NCBI RefSeq assembly: GCF_029714365.1
Contig: NZ_CP121659.1
Coordinates: 930,001-994,000, forward strand
Source of the DNA: Sinorhizobium terangae
GTDB lineage: Bacteria; Pseudomonadota; Alphaproteobacteria; Rhizobiales; Rhizobiaceae
DNA length: 64,000 nt
Direction of reading: 5' to 3'
Under the pieces are notes generated by a model. That model was not told where the DNA came from. It saw nothing but the letters and a program-made list of their open reading frames with translations, and did no database searches. The position numbers were made by a program, and so were the translations under genes. Shown here in pieces: positions 1 to 8,752 of this stretch (its first letter is position 1; each line of letters begins with the position of its first letter).

Positions 1-220
1 CGGGCATGACTCAACTCTTCAGGTATGGGTAACTCGCTGCTTCATCTGCATCTCTATTGCTCCGGACGCGGGTGCCGCAAGCCTAATCGGTCGACGAATG
101 TGCGGAGCAGGCGCTCCATGTGAGCCCGTGGTCAGGAAGCAATAAGATGCGTGGCCCGGACTTTTTCGGTGGCAGGGGCGGACCTATTTGAGCATGATGC
201 GGCAGCAAGCAGGGAGCGGC

Positions 221-1078
221 ATGGCAAAAATTCAGAACAGTTTATCCGCGGGCATTCTGGCGGCGATCCGCAGGCGACGGCCCACGGTGGTAGCGCGCGA
301 TGCGGCGGTGGACCGCGGGGACATCGTCATAGCCTCCTACAATATCCATAAATGCGTCGGTACCGATGGCCGATTTGATCCGGCACGCACGGCGCAGGTC
401 ATTAGCGAGATCGGTGCGGATATCGTGGCCTTGCAGGAAGCGGACCAGCGCTTCGGCGAACGGGCCGGCCTTCTCGACCTGGAACACCTGCGGCGCGAGG
501 CGCATCTGGTTTCGGTGCCGATCTCACCCTTTTCAGCCAAGGGGCACGGCTGGCACGGCAACGTCCTGTTGCTGAGAGAGGGGGCGGTTTCCGACATCCG
601 CCAGTTGAAGCTGCCCGGTGTCGAGCCGCGGGGCGCGCTGGTCGTCGATCTCGACCTCAAGGCCGGACCGCTGCGGGTGATCGCCGCCCACCTTGGACTG
701 TTGCGCCACTCCCGAGCGCAGCAGGCCGAAGCGCTGTTGCGTGCCGCGGCCGATGGAGTCGGCCGACCGACCCTGCTTATCGGCGACCTCAACGAATGGC
801 GGATGGGCAAGCGTTCATCGCTCAAGTTTCTGAGCCCGACCTTTGATCCATCGCATGCGACGGTCGCCAGTTTTCCGTCGCGTTTTCCGCTGCTGCCGCT
901 CGATCGCGTGCTTGGCAATCCGCATCATCTGGTCACGTCCGTGGCAGTGCACGACTCGCCGCTCGCGCGTGTTGCCTCGGACCATCTGCCGGTAAAGGCA
1001 TCGATTGACCTGAAGGCGGTTCAACACGGCGAAAGCGACCCGCGTCGCGCCGCGCTGATCGGGACGGATTCGGCTTAA
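221..1078 (+). CDS. Endonuclease/exonuclease/phosphatase family protein
   Basis: This 285-residue protein has the DNase I-like phosphohydrolase fold. Visible motifs are SYNIHKCVG near residue 40, LQEAD with the metal-binding Glu near residue 75, IGDLNEW near residue 190, and a C-terminal SDHLPVKA with the catalytic Asp-His pair. I chose the ATG at 221 because GGGAG lies five bases upstream; in-frame starts at 188 (TTG), 194 and 197 lack such a site. It ends 21 bases before a phospholipase D-like gene, so the two are probably cotranscribed. The family acts on phosphodiesters in nucleic acids, inositol phosphates or sphingomyelin, and the substrate cannot be read here. No signal peptide is obvious. 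Confidence 0.85.
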   Translation: MAKIQNSLSAGILAAIRRRRPTVVARDAAVDRGDIVIASYNIHKCVGTDGRFDPARTAQVISEIGADIVALQEADQRFGERAGLLDLEHLRREAHLVSVPISPFSAKGHGWHGNVLLLREGAVSDIRQLKLPGVEPRGALVVDLDLKAGPLRVIAAHLGLLRHSRAQQAEALLRAAADGVGRPTLLIGDLNEWRMGKRSSLKFLSPTFDPSHATVASFPSRFPLLPLDRVLGNPHHLVTSVAVHDSPLARVASDHLPVKASIDLKAVQHGESDPRRAALIGTDSA

Positions 1079-1099
1079 AGCAGGCTGAGGCGGCGTGCG

Positions 1100-2659
1100 A
1101 TGGTGTTTTGGATTACGGTCTTTCTTGCCATTTTGATTGCCCTCGCCGGTGCGGCGATCCTTTACATTTACGGGCGGTTTGGGCGTCGTCCCCAGGCACA
1201 GCCGTCCTTTGCGCTGCCGGTTGCCGAAAACGAAACGGAGATCGATCTGGATATCGGTCTGCTCCTGCTCGATAGCCCTCGCCAAAGCGGGGTCGCATTG
1301 ATATCCGACAACATCGAGGCCTTTGTCGCGAGAGCACACTCCGCGCGACGAGCCGGGCGTAGCCTCGACCTGCAATATTATTACTGGAAGGACGACCTGA
1401 CCGGGTTTCTGCTGACGCGCGAACTCGTCATGGCCGCCGACCGTGGCGTGCGTGTTCGGTTGCTGCTCGACGATATCAATGCGGGCATCCATGATCGCCT
1501 GTGCATCTCGCTTGATGCGCATCCGAATATCGATGTCCGCCTGTTCAATCCGAGCCGGGCGCGCACGGATCGCTTTCGCCGCGGCTTCGAGATGGCGATC
1601 CGCGCCTTTAGCGCTACGCGCCGCATGCACAACAAACTGTGGATAGCCGACGGCCGGTTGGCGATTGCCGGCGGACGCAACATTGGCGATGCCTATTTCG
1701 ATGCGGCCGAACTCTCGAACTTTCGCGATCTGGATGTATGGTTGATCGGGCCGGTCGTCGATCAGGCGACGGAGATGTTCGATCGCTATTGGAACAGCGC
1801 CTCCGTCCTGCCGATCGCGGCGCTGCGCACGCCGCGCAAGCAATTTCTGCCGGCGCTGCGTGAAGCGCTCGATGCGCTTGCCCGCACCCCCGCCGCACGC
1901 TTCTACCTGGAACAGGTCGACAAGGCGGCCGCTGAGAAGGGCTGTTTTCGGGGCAGCCGCCCGCTCCACCGGAGCGCCGATGTCCGCATTGCCTTCGATC
2001 CGCCCGAAAAGGCACTGATGCAAAAGCGCCAGAACTGGCTGCTGCGTGAACTCTTTCCGCTGATCAACGCCGCCAAGCGCGACCTGCGCATCATTTCCCC
2101 CTATTTCATCCCGGGCGCCGAGGGAACGCGCGAACTGACGGCACTTGCCGGGAAGGGGGCGAAGGTGGCCGTGCTGACCAATTCACTCGCGGCGACGGAT
2201 GTCGCGGCCGTGCATGGCGGCTATGTGAAATATCGCAAAGGACTGCTGCGCGGTGGAATAGATCTCTTCGAGCTCAAGGAGCGCGGCGATTTCATCGATC
2301 GCCACCGCATGTCCCTCTTCGGCGCGCGCAATGCAAGCCTGCACACCAAGGCCTTCGTCATCGACGGGATGATCGGATATGTCGGCTCGATGAATTTCGA
2401 TCCGCGTTCAGCGTCGCTGAATACGGAGATGGGAGTCGTATTTTCGGATGAAGCTTTGGCCAAAGAACTTCAATCGATATTCGATGACGAGACATTGCCC
2501 GAAATGAGTTATAGGCTGGCCTTGGAGAATGGCAGGCCGGTCTGGCGCGATCGCACGAGTGGAACGGAAAGATGGCTGCGGCGCGAGCCGGATGCTGGCG
2601 TTCTTCGGCGGTTGATCGCCGGCGCAATCCGCTTCTTGCCGCTGGAGTCCCAACTGTGA
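1100..2659 (+). CDS. Phospholipase D-like / cardiolipin synthase-like membrane protein
   Basis: The 519-residue protein begins with one hydrophobic segment (about residues 2-24), which should anchor it in the inner membrane. Two HKD motifs follow: HNKLWIADG near residue 177 and HTKAFVIDG near residue 416, each with the HxK and Asp of the PLD superfamily and a trailing GG/GS. Two HKD motifs in one chain are typical of phosphatidyltransferases and phospholipases, and the closest description is a cardiolipin synthase-like PLD protein. It lacks the two N-terminal transmembrane helices of classical Cls, so the exact reaction is open. The pairing with the upstream phosphodiesterase-fold gene suggests a phospholipid-related job, which is inference. 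Confidence 0.85.
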   Translation: MVFWITVFLAILIALAGAAILYIYGRFGRRPQAQPSFALPVAENETEIDLDIGLLLLDSPRQSGVALISDNIEAFVARAHSARRAGRSLDLQYYYWKDDLTGFLLTRELVMAADRGVRVRLLLDDINAGIHDRLCISLDAHPNIDVRLFNPSRARTDRFRRGFEMAIRAFSATRRMHNKLWIADGRLAIAGGRNIGDAYFDAAELSNFRDLDVWLIGPVVDQATEMFDRYWNSASVLPIAALRTPRKQFLPALREALDALARTPAARFYLEQVDKAAAEKGCFRGSRPLHRSADVRIAFDPPEKALMQKRQNWLLRELFPLINAAKRDLRIISPYFIPGAEGTRELTALAGKGAKVAVLTNSLAATDVAAVHGGYVKYRKGLLRGGIDLFELKERGDFIDRHRMSLFGARNASLHTKAFVIDGMIGYVGSMNFDPRSASLNTEMGVVFSDEALAKELQSIFDDETLPEMSYRLALENGRPVWRDRTSGTERWLRREPDAGVLRRLIAGAIRFLPLESQL

Positions 2660-2845
2660 AACGCGGACGTTTCAGGCGCGATGGGGTTTACCGATCGTTT
2701 ACCGATGCATCTGCAATGCCTGTGAGCAAAGCGGCGCACACGGGGCGGTCGCGCCGGAAAAATGTTCTACCGGCAAACGGGTGGGGAGCATTTAAGGCTT
2801 TGCGCAAGGATGGCCGCGACCAATAAGCCTATCGAATGTTCGCGA

Positions 2846-2878
2846 CTTGAAGTGAAGGGCATTGACACTCTATGTAAG
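2846..2878 (+). promoter_or_regulatory. Possible heat-shock (RpoH-type) promoter of clpP
   Basis: CTTGAAG at 2846 and TCTATGTAAG at 2869 resemble the alphaproteobacterial sigma-32 pattern (CTTG, then CYTATNTNNG), but the spacing of 19 is one or two bases longer than I expect. An overlapping TTGACA at 2862 could instead be a housekeeping -35. It lies about 65 bases ahead of clpP, a known heat-shock gene. The call is weak. Confidence 0.3.
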
Positions 2879-2944
2879 GACTGAGGCTAATCCGATGATT
2901 CCCGGCCCGCGAGGGATTGCGGTCCCGATTGATGAAGGTTCGAT

Positions 2945-3577
2945 ATGAGAAATCCAGTTGATACGGCCATGGCGCTGGTGCCGATGGTTGTTGAGCAGAC
3001 CAACCGCGGCGAACGATCCTACGACATCTATTCGCGTCTGCTCAAGGAGCGGATCATCTTCCTGACGGGCCCGGTCGAAGATCAGATGGCGACGCTTGTC
3101 TGCGCCCAGCTGCTTTTCCTCGAGGCAGAAAATCCGAAGAAGGAAATCGCGCTCTACATCAATTCGCCGGGCGGCGTCGTGACGGCCGGCATGGCGATCT
3201 ACGACACGATGCAGTTCATCAAGCCGGCTGTCTCGACGCTCTGCATCGGACAGGCGGCCTCCATGGGTTCGCTGCTGTTGGCGGCGGGTCACAAGGATAT
3301 GCGTTTCGCGACGCCGAATTCACGCATCATGGTGCATCAGCCTTCGGGCGGCTTCCAGGGGCAGGCATCCGACATCGAGCGGCACGCAAGAGACATCCTG
3401 AAGATGAAACGCCGGCTGAACGAGGTCTATGTCAAGCACTGCGGACGGACCTATGAAGAGGTCGAACAGACGCTCGATCGCGACCATTTTATGAGTTCTG
3501 AGGAGGCTCTGGACTGGGGATTGATCGACAAGGTCATCACGTCTCGCGAGGCTGCCGAGGGCGCTGAACAGGCTTGA
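2945..3577 (+). CDS. clpP: ATP-dependent Clp protease proteolytic subunit ClpP
   Basis: This is the 210-residue serine peptidase subunit that forms two stacked heptamer rings and degrades substrates unfolded by ClpX or ClpA in the cytoplasm. The catalytic Ser106 is in GQAASMGS and His131 is in MVHQPSGG; the oxyanion-loop motif NSPGG is near residue 73. Length and motifs match full ClpP of alphaproteobacteria. The ATG at 2945 is preceded by GAAGG. clpX follows after 290 bases and lon after that, the usual alphaproteobacterial cluster. Rhizobia often carry more than one clpP; this is the copy linked to clpX. Confidence 0.97.
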   Translation: MRNPVDTAMALVPMVVEQTNRGERSYDIYSRLLKERIIFLTGPVEDQMATLVCAQLLFLEAENPKKEIALYINSPGGVVTAGMAIYDTMQFIKPAVSTLCIGQAASMGSLLLAAGHKDMRFATPNSRIMVHQPSGGFQGQASDIERHARDILKMKRRLNEVYVKHCGRTYEEVEQTLDRDHFMSSEEALDWGLIDKVITSREAAEGAEQA

Positions 3578-3867
3578 TTTCAAGCTTTTGTGTCACGACC
3601 GATGTAATTGTGACACATTTGTAATTGCTAAGGGGCTTTATCGACAGGTTAAAGCCGTTAATATGAACCAAAGTGCCGTGTCTGAGTTTGGAAACACGGT
3701 GCTCGGGTTACGGCGGGAGAGTCGTTGCGGCCGAAATTCAGGCGATTTGCCTGGTACGGTGAGTACTCCCAAGAACCTTGCGATGGGTGGCAAGCTTTTG
3801 CGCAAGGCGAATTGAGTGGTCCGGGATATCTTTCCGAAGGTGTCCGGCGTGCTGGAAGGAAGTGGAA

Positions 3868-5145
3868 ATGAGCAAGGTCAGCGGTAGCAACGGCGGTGAC
3901 TCGAAAAATACCCTCTATTGTTCGTTTTGCGGCAAGAGCCAGCATGAGGTTCGCAAGCTGATCGCTGGGCCGACCGTGTTCATTTGTGATGAATGCGTCG
4001 AACTCTGCATGGACATCATCCGCGAAGAGAACAAGACCTCGATGGTCAAGTCGCGCGATGGCGTTCCCACCCCGCAGGAAATCATCAAGGTCCTCGACGA
4101 ATACGTCATCGGCCAGCAGCAGGCCAAGCGCATCCTGTCGGTCGCCGTCCACAACCACTACAAGCGCCTCGCGCATGCCGCGAAGAGCAGCGACGTGGAA
4201 CTGGCGAAATCGAACATCATGCTCGTCGGCCCGACCGGCTGCGGCAAGACCTACCTGGCGCAGACGCTCGCCCGGATCATCGACGTTCCCTTCACCATGG
4301 CCGACGCGACGACCCTGACGGAAGCGGGCTATGTCGGTGAGGACGTCGAGAACATCATTCTGAAGCTGCTGCAGGCTGCCGACTACAATGTCGAACGCGC
4401 CCAGCGCGGCATCGTCTATATCGACGAGGTCGACAAGATTTCGCGCAAGTCGGACAATCCATCGATAACCCGCGACGTCTCAGGCGAAGGCGTGCAGCAG
4501 GCCCTGCTGAAGATCATGGAAGGCACCGTGGCGTCGGTGCCGCCGCAGGGCGGCCGCAAGCATCCGCAGCAGGAGTTCCTGCAGGTGGACACGACGAACA
4601 TCCTCTTCATCTGCGGCGGGGCGTTCGCCGGCCTCGACAAGATCATTTCGGCCCGCGGTGAAAAGACGTCGATCGGCTTCGGCGCCACCGTCCGCGCTCC
4701 GGAGGATCGCCGCGTTGGCGAGGTACTGCGCGAGCTTGAGCCGGAAGATCTCGTCAAGTTCGGCCTGATCCCTGAGTTCATCGGCCGTCTGCCGGTCCTG
4801 GCGACGCTCGAGGACCTTGATGAGGATGCACTGATCCAGATTCTTTCGGAGCCGAAGAATGCCTTGGTCAAGCAGTATCAGCGTCTGTTCGAAATGGAGG
4901 ACGTCGAACTGACTTTCCACGAGGACGCTCTGCGCGAGATCGCTCGACGCGCCATCGTGCGCAAGACCGGTGCCCGCGGCCTGCGCTCGATCATGGAAAA
5001 GATCCTGCTCGACACGATGTTCGAACTGCCGACGCTCGAAGGCGTTCGCGAGGTCGTGATCTCGGACGAGGTGGTCAAGGGAACCGCGCGGCCGCTCTAC
5101 ATCTACTCGGAGCGGTCCGAGGAGAAGACCAACGTTTCGGCCTAG
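3868..5145 (+). CDS. clpX: ATP-dependent Clp protease ATP-binding subunit ClpX
   Basis: ClpX is the AAA+ unfoldase that recognises tagged proteins (including ssrA-tagged and cell-cycle substrates) and threads them into ClpP. The 425-residue chain has the N-terminal zinc-binding domain (Cys18, Cys21, Cys40, Cys43), Walker A GPTGCGKT at residues 121-128, Walker B VYIDEVDK near 185, and the RGLRS region of the C-terminal subdomain. I set the start at the ATG at 3868, which has GGAAGTGGAA just upstream and matches the conserved MSK-type N-terminus; an in-frame start at 3778 would add 30 unconserved residues. The 290-base gap after clpP suggests its own promoter, but I could not place one. Confidence 0.97.
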   Translation: MSKVSGSNGGDSKNTLYCSFCGKSQHEVRKLIAGPTVFICDECVELCMDIIREENKTSMVKSRDGVPTPQEIIKVLDEYVIGQQQAKRILSVAVHNHYKRLAHAAKSSDVELAKSNIMLVGPTGCGKTYLAQTLARIIDVPFTMADATTLTEAGYVGEDVENIILKLLQAADYNVERAQRGIVYIDEVDKISRKSDNPSITRDVSGEGVQQALLKIMEGTVASVPPQGGRKHPQQEFLQVDTTNILFICGGAFAGLDKIISARGEKTSIGFGATVRAPEDRRVGEVLRELEPEDLVKFGLIPEFIGRLPVLATLEDLDEDALIQILSEPKNALVKQYQRLFEMEDVELTFHEDALREIARRAIVRKTGARGLRSIMEKILLDTMFELPTLEGVREVVISDEVVKGTARPLYIYSERSEEKTNVSA

Positions 5146-5170
5146 TTGCTCTCTTTCACGATTGTTTGAA

Positions 5171-5195
5171 AAGCCCGCCGCGCGCGGGCTTTTTC
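5171..5195 (+). terminator. Rho-independent terminator after clpX
   Basis: An inverted repeat AAGCCCGC (5171-5178) and GCGGGCTT (5184-5191) with a five-base loop is followed by a short T run. It lies 26 bases past the clpX stop and separates clpX from lon. Confidence 0.85.
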
Positions 5196-5517
5196 ATTTC
5201 GTGCACATAGCTGTTGAGATGGGGTCGCAGCCCGTTCGATTTAATGAAACTGTGGTTGCTAAAGTGCAGTAACAACGCGATGATGCGACGATTCAGTGAA
5301 GGCCCGTTTGCTGCCTGTCGTTGATGTTTCGACGTCCTTTCGCAAGGCCCGCAACAGCGTCCGAGCGTAAGGACTGGGAACTGTCCATGAAAGGGAGACT
5401 GCGCCGTACCTTGAAAAGGCCGCTCTTGCACTCCACTTTCGTGAAGAAAAAATGACAGCCGGGAGTGCCATAGGGCTCCCGGGAACGGGCCCGAAAACGG
5501 GACGGAAAGGAAATGAC
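5196..5517. other. clpX-lon intergenic region
   Basis: This 322-base gap holds no gene I can support. Its only recognisable signal is a possible heat-shock promoter close to lon, listed separately. A start at 5452 that would extend lon upstream is in frame, but gives unconserved residues. Confidence 0.5.
5410..5440 (+). promoter_or_regulatory. lon: Possible heat-shock promoter of lon
   Basis: CTTGAAAA at 5410, followed about 18 bases later by TCCACTTTCG, loosely fits the alphaproteobacterial sigma-32 pattern. lon is a classic heat-shock gene, which makes the match plausible. The -10 half has two mismatches to the pattern I know. Confidence 0.35.
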
Positions 5518-7938
5518 ATGACGAACAAAACGTCCTCGGCGACTGAAAGCGCGACTTATCCGGTTCTGCCGCTGCGCGACATCGTAGTCTTCCCGCACAT
5601 GATCGTGCCGCTCTTCGTCGGGCGGGAGAAGTCGATCCGTGCGTTGGAAGAGGTCATGGGCACCGACAAGCAGATCATGCTTGCTACCCAGATCAACGCC
5701 ACCGACGATGATCCGGAACCTTCCGCCATCTATCATGTCGGAACCATCGCCAATGTGCTGCAACTGCTGAAGCTTCCCGACGGAACGGTCAAGGTTCTCG
5801 TCGAAGGCCGCGCGCGTGCAGAGATTGATCGCTATACGCAGCGCGAGGAGTTCTACGAAGCGCAGGCCCATGTGCTCCACGAGCCGGAGGAAGATCCGGT
5901 CGAGATCGAAGCGCTGAGCCGGTCGGTGGTGTCCGAGTTCGAGAGCTACGTAAAGCTCAACAAGAAGATTTCTCCCGAGGTCGTCGGCGTCGCAAGTCAG
6001 ATCGAAGACTATTCGAAGCTTGCCGACACGGTCGCATCGCACCTCTCCATCAAGATCGTCGAAAAACAGGAGATGCTGGAGACGACGAGCGTCAAGATGC
6101 GCCTCGAGAAGGCGCTCGGCTTCATGGAAGGCGAGATTTCGGTCCTGCAGGTCGAAAAGCGCATCCGTTCGCGCGTCAAGCGCCAGATGGAGAAGACCCA
6201 GCGCGAGTACTACCTCAACGAACAGATGAAGGCGATCCAGAAGGAGCTTGGCGACAGCGAGGACGGCCGCGACGAGATGGCCGAAATCGAAGAGCGCATT
6301 GCCAAGACCAAGCTCTCCAAGGAAGCGCGCGAGAAAGCTGATGCGGAACTGAAGAAGCTGCGCCAGATGAGCCCGATGTCGGCTGAAGCGACCGTCGTGC
6401 GCAATTATCTGGATTGGCTGCTCGGCATGCCGTGGGGCAGGAAGTCGAAGATCAAGACCGACCTCAACCACGCCGAGAAGGTGCTCGATGCCGACCACTT
6501 CGGCTTGGACAAGGTCAAGGAACGCATCGTCGAGTACCTGGCGGTACAGGCGCGCTCCGCGAAGATCAAAGGCCCGATCCTGTGCCTCGTCGGCCCGCCC
6601 GGCGTCGGTAAGACCTCGCTCGCCAAGTCGATCGCGAAGGCAACCGGCCGCGAATATATTCGCATGGCGCTCGGCGGCGTTCGCGACGAGGCTGAGATCC
6701 GCGGCCACCGCCGGACCTATATCGGTTCGATGCCGGGCAAGGTCGTCCAGTCAATGAAAAAGGCTAAGAAGTCCAACCCGCTCTTCCTGCTCGACGAGAT
6801 CGACAAGATGGGCCAGGACTTCCGCGGCGACCCGTCTTCGGCGCTTCTCGAAGTGCTCGATCCGGAACAGAACTCGACTTTCATGGATCACTACCTGGAA
6901 GTCGAATATGACCTCTCGAATGTGATGTTCATCACCACCGCGAATACGCTGAATATTCCGGCGCCGCTGATGGACCGCATGGAGGTGATCCGGATTGCCG
7001 GTTACACCGAAGAGGAGAAGTTGGAAATCGCGAAGCGGCACCTGCTGCCGAAGGCGATACGCGACCACGCGTTGCAGCCGAAGGAATTTTCGGTGACCGA
7101 CGATGCGCTGATGGCTGTCATCCAGACCTATACGCGTGAGGCCGGCGTCCGTAATTTCGAGCGCGAACTGATGAAGCTCGCCCGCAAGGCTGTGACCGAG
7201 ATCCTCAAGGGCAAGTCCAAGAAGGTCGAAGTGACGGCGCAAAACATCGCCGACTATCTCGGTGTGCCGCGGTTCCGCCACGGCGAGGCCGAGCGCGACG
7301 ATCAGGTCGGCGTGGTCACGGGCTTGGCCTGGACCGAGGTTGGCGGCGAATTGCTGACGATCGAAGGGGTCATGATGCCCGGCAAGGGCCGCATGACGGT
7401 GACCGGCAACCTGCGCGACGTGATGAAGGAATCGATTTCGGCGGCGGCTTCCTATGTCCGTTCGCGTGCGATCGATTTCGGCATCGAACCGCCGCTTTTC
7501 GACAAGCGTGACATCCACGTGCACTTGCCCGAGGGTGCGACGCCGAAGGACGGCCCGTCGGCGGGTGTTGCAATGGCAACCGCCATCGTCTCGGTGATGA
7601 CCGGTATACCGATCTCCAAGGATGTCGCGATGACCGGCGAGATCACCTTGCGCGGTCGTGTGCTGCCGATCGGCGGCCTGAAGGAGAAGCTGTTGGCAGC
7701 TCTGCGCGGCGGCATCAAAAAGGTGCTGATCCCCGAGGAGAACGCCAAGGATCTCGCCGAGATCCCGGACAATGTGAAGAACAACCTCGAGATCATCCCG
7801 GTTTCGCGGATGGGCGAGGTGCTCGAACATGCCCTGACGCGTCGCCCAGAACCGATCGAATGGGACCCGGAGAAGCAGCCGTCGCCGGTCGCAGCTGTCG
7901 ATTCGCAGGACGAAGCAGGCGCTTCGATAGCGCACTGA
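5518..7938 (+). CDS. lon: ATP-dependent protease Lon
   Basis: Lon is the homohexameric AAA+ serine protease for misfolded and regulatory proteins in the cytoplasm. In Sinorhizobium it is known to affect exopolysaccharide synthesis and nodulation. The 806-residue chain has the N-terminal substrate-binding domain, a coiled coil around residues 190-290, Walker [10 protein letters not shown] near residue 360, Walker [10 protein letters not shown], and the proteolytic Ser in PKDGPSAGV (about 680) with its Lys in [10 protein letters not shown]. The start at 5518 is preceded by GGAAAGG and gives the conserved MTNKTSSA N-terminus I recall from S. meliloti Lon. The gene lies between strong terminators of clpX and lon itself, so it is probably its own unit. 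Confidence 0.97.
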   Translation: MTNKTSSATESATYPVLPLRDIVVFPHMIVPLFVGREKSIRALEEVMGTDKQIMLATQINATDDDPEPSAIYHVGTIANVLQLLKLPDGTVKVLVEGRARAEIDRYTQREEFYEAQAHVLHEPEEDPVEIEALSRSVVSEFESYVKLNKKISPEVVGVASQIEDYSKLADTVASHLSIKIVEKQEMLETTSVKMRLEKALGFMEGEISVLQVEKRIRSRVKRQMEKTQREYYLNEQMKAIQKELGDSEDGRDEMAEIEERIAKTKLSKEAREKADAELKKLRQMSPMSAEATVVRNYLDWLLGMPWGRKSKIKTDLNHAEKVLDADHFGLDKVKERIVEYLAVQARSAKIKGPILCLVGPPGVGKTSLAKSIAKATGREYIRMALGGVRDEAEIRGHRRTYIGSMPGKVVQSMKKAKKSNPLFLLDEIDKMGQDFRGDPSSALLEVLDPEQNSTFMDHYLEVEYDLSNVMFITTANTLNIPAPLMDRMEVIRIAGYTEEEKLEIAKRHLLPKAIRDHALQPKEFSVTDDALMAVIQTYTREAGVRNFERELMKLARKAVTEILKGKSKKVEVTAQNIADYLGVPRFRHGEAERDDQVGVVTGLAWTEVGGELLTIEGVMMPGKGRMTVTGNLRDVMKESISAAASYVRSRAIDFGIEPPLFDKRDIHVHLPEGATPKDGPSAGVAMATAIVSVMTGIPISKDVAMTGEITLRGRVLPIGGLKEKLLAALRGGIKKVLIPEENAKDLAEIPDNVKNNLEIIPVSRMGEVLEHALTRRPEPIEWDPEKQPSPVAAVDSQDEAGASIAH

Positions 7939-8000
7939 TCAAGCCCCGGAAGGGGCGGGGGACTGTGTCCCGCTTGCGCCCCTCGCCAGAAAAACAAGAA

Positions 8001-8026
8001 AGACCGGCACTTTGCCGGTCTTTTTT
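8001..8026 (+). terminator. Rho-independent terminator after lon
   Basis: AGACCGGCA (8001-8009) pairs perfectly with TGCCGGTCT (8013-8021) across a three-base loop and is followed by six T. It lies about 60 bases after the lon stop. Confidence 0.9.
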
Positions 8027-8159
8027 GTTGTAAAAACTGTCCGCAAGCCTTGCATTCCAAGGGATTAGGCGCAATTGGGAATGGCAAGACGTGGGCGATG
8101 CGCAAGCCGCCCCGGCTTAACAAGACAGTCGTTTCGAACCAATTGAAAGGGGTGGAAAC

Positions 8160-8432
8160 ATGAACAAAAATGAGCTCGTGTCTGCCGTTGCTGAGAAGGC
8201 CGGACTTTCCAAGACCGATGCGTCTTCTGCAGTCGATGCAGTTTTCGAGACCATCCAGGCTGAACTGAAGAACGGTGGCGACATCCGCCTCGTCGGTTTC
8301 GGCAACTTCTCCGTGACCCGCCGCGAAGCCTCGAAGGGCCGCAACCCGTCCACGGGGGCGGAAGTTGACATCCCGGCCCGCAACGTGCCGAAGTTCACGG
8401 CCGGCAAGGGCCTCAAGGACGCTGTCAACTAA
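8160..8432 (+). CDS. hupB: DNA-binding protein HU
   Basis: The 90-residue protein is a histone-like HU subunit that bends and compacts DNA as a dimer. The family signature is visible as VGFGNFSV around residues 42-49, with the beta-arm GRNPSTGAEVDIPA and the C-terminal FTAGKGLKDAV. The length equals canonical HU. An AAAGGGG ribosome-binding site precedes the ATG. It follows lon, as in other rhizobia, but a terminator separates them, so it is probably transcribed alone at a high level. Confidence 0.96.
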   Translation: MNKNELVSAVAEKAGLSKTDASSAVDAVFETIQAELKNGGDIRLVGFGNFSVTRREASKGRNPSTGAEVDIPARNVPKFTAGKGLKDAVN

Positions 8433-8752
8433 TCTGGTGTTTGCGGGTTCCAGAGCCCGAGTAAACTTCTCATTGCACCCTGTCTTGCCGTTTCCCTTGT
8501 GAGAACATAGGCAGCAGAGAGGTTCATGTTTCATCTGCCGCGGCGCCGCTTTGATGGCGGAGGCAAGCAAGCAGATCAATTGGGGCCCGGTTCGTCCGGG
8601 CCTCTTTTCGTTGCTGCCCGCCGTGTCATTGAGCTGTTACACGACGGTTGCAAAAGCCTCCCATCCGGCGCGTAAAACGATCAGCGATTCCGGATGCCAA
8701 CAGCGGCACAGCGCAGGGGCTATTTGCCATGTGTCGCGATACGGAGGGACAC
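8433..8752. other. hupB downstream region and leader of the phytase-like gene
   Basis: This 320-base gap contains the hupB terminator near its middle and otherwise no gene or RNA I recognise. An in-frame start at 8648 would extend the next gene upstream, but it would bury that protein's signal peptide, so I treat the stretch as a leader. Confidence 0.5.
8584..8608 (+). terminator. Rho-independent terminator downstream of hupB
   Basis: GGCCCGG (8584-8590) and CCGGGCC (8596-8602) form a perfect stem with a five-base loop, followed by TCTTTTC. It lies 150 bases after hupB, so the hupB message would have a long 3' tail. Confidence 0.75.

Noticed and set aside
2..144. Open frame at the left edge that might be the tail of an upstream gene
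   Set aside because: The encoded residues are cysteine-rich and lack any familiar pattern or codon bias, so it looks like non-coding DNA ahead of the first gene.
2572..2826. 84-codon frame overlapping the end of the PLD-like gene
   Set aside because: It is an arginine-rich shadow frame that starts inside the PLD-like gene and has no ribosome-binding site.
3588..3815. 75-codon frame between clpP and clpX
   Set aside because: It has no ribosome-binding site, odd composition, and no resemblance to a known family.
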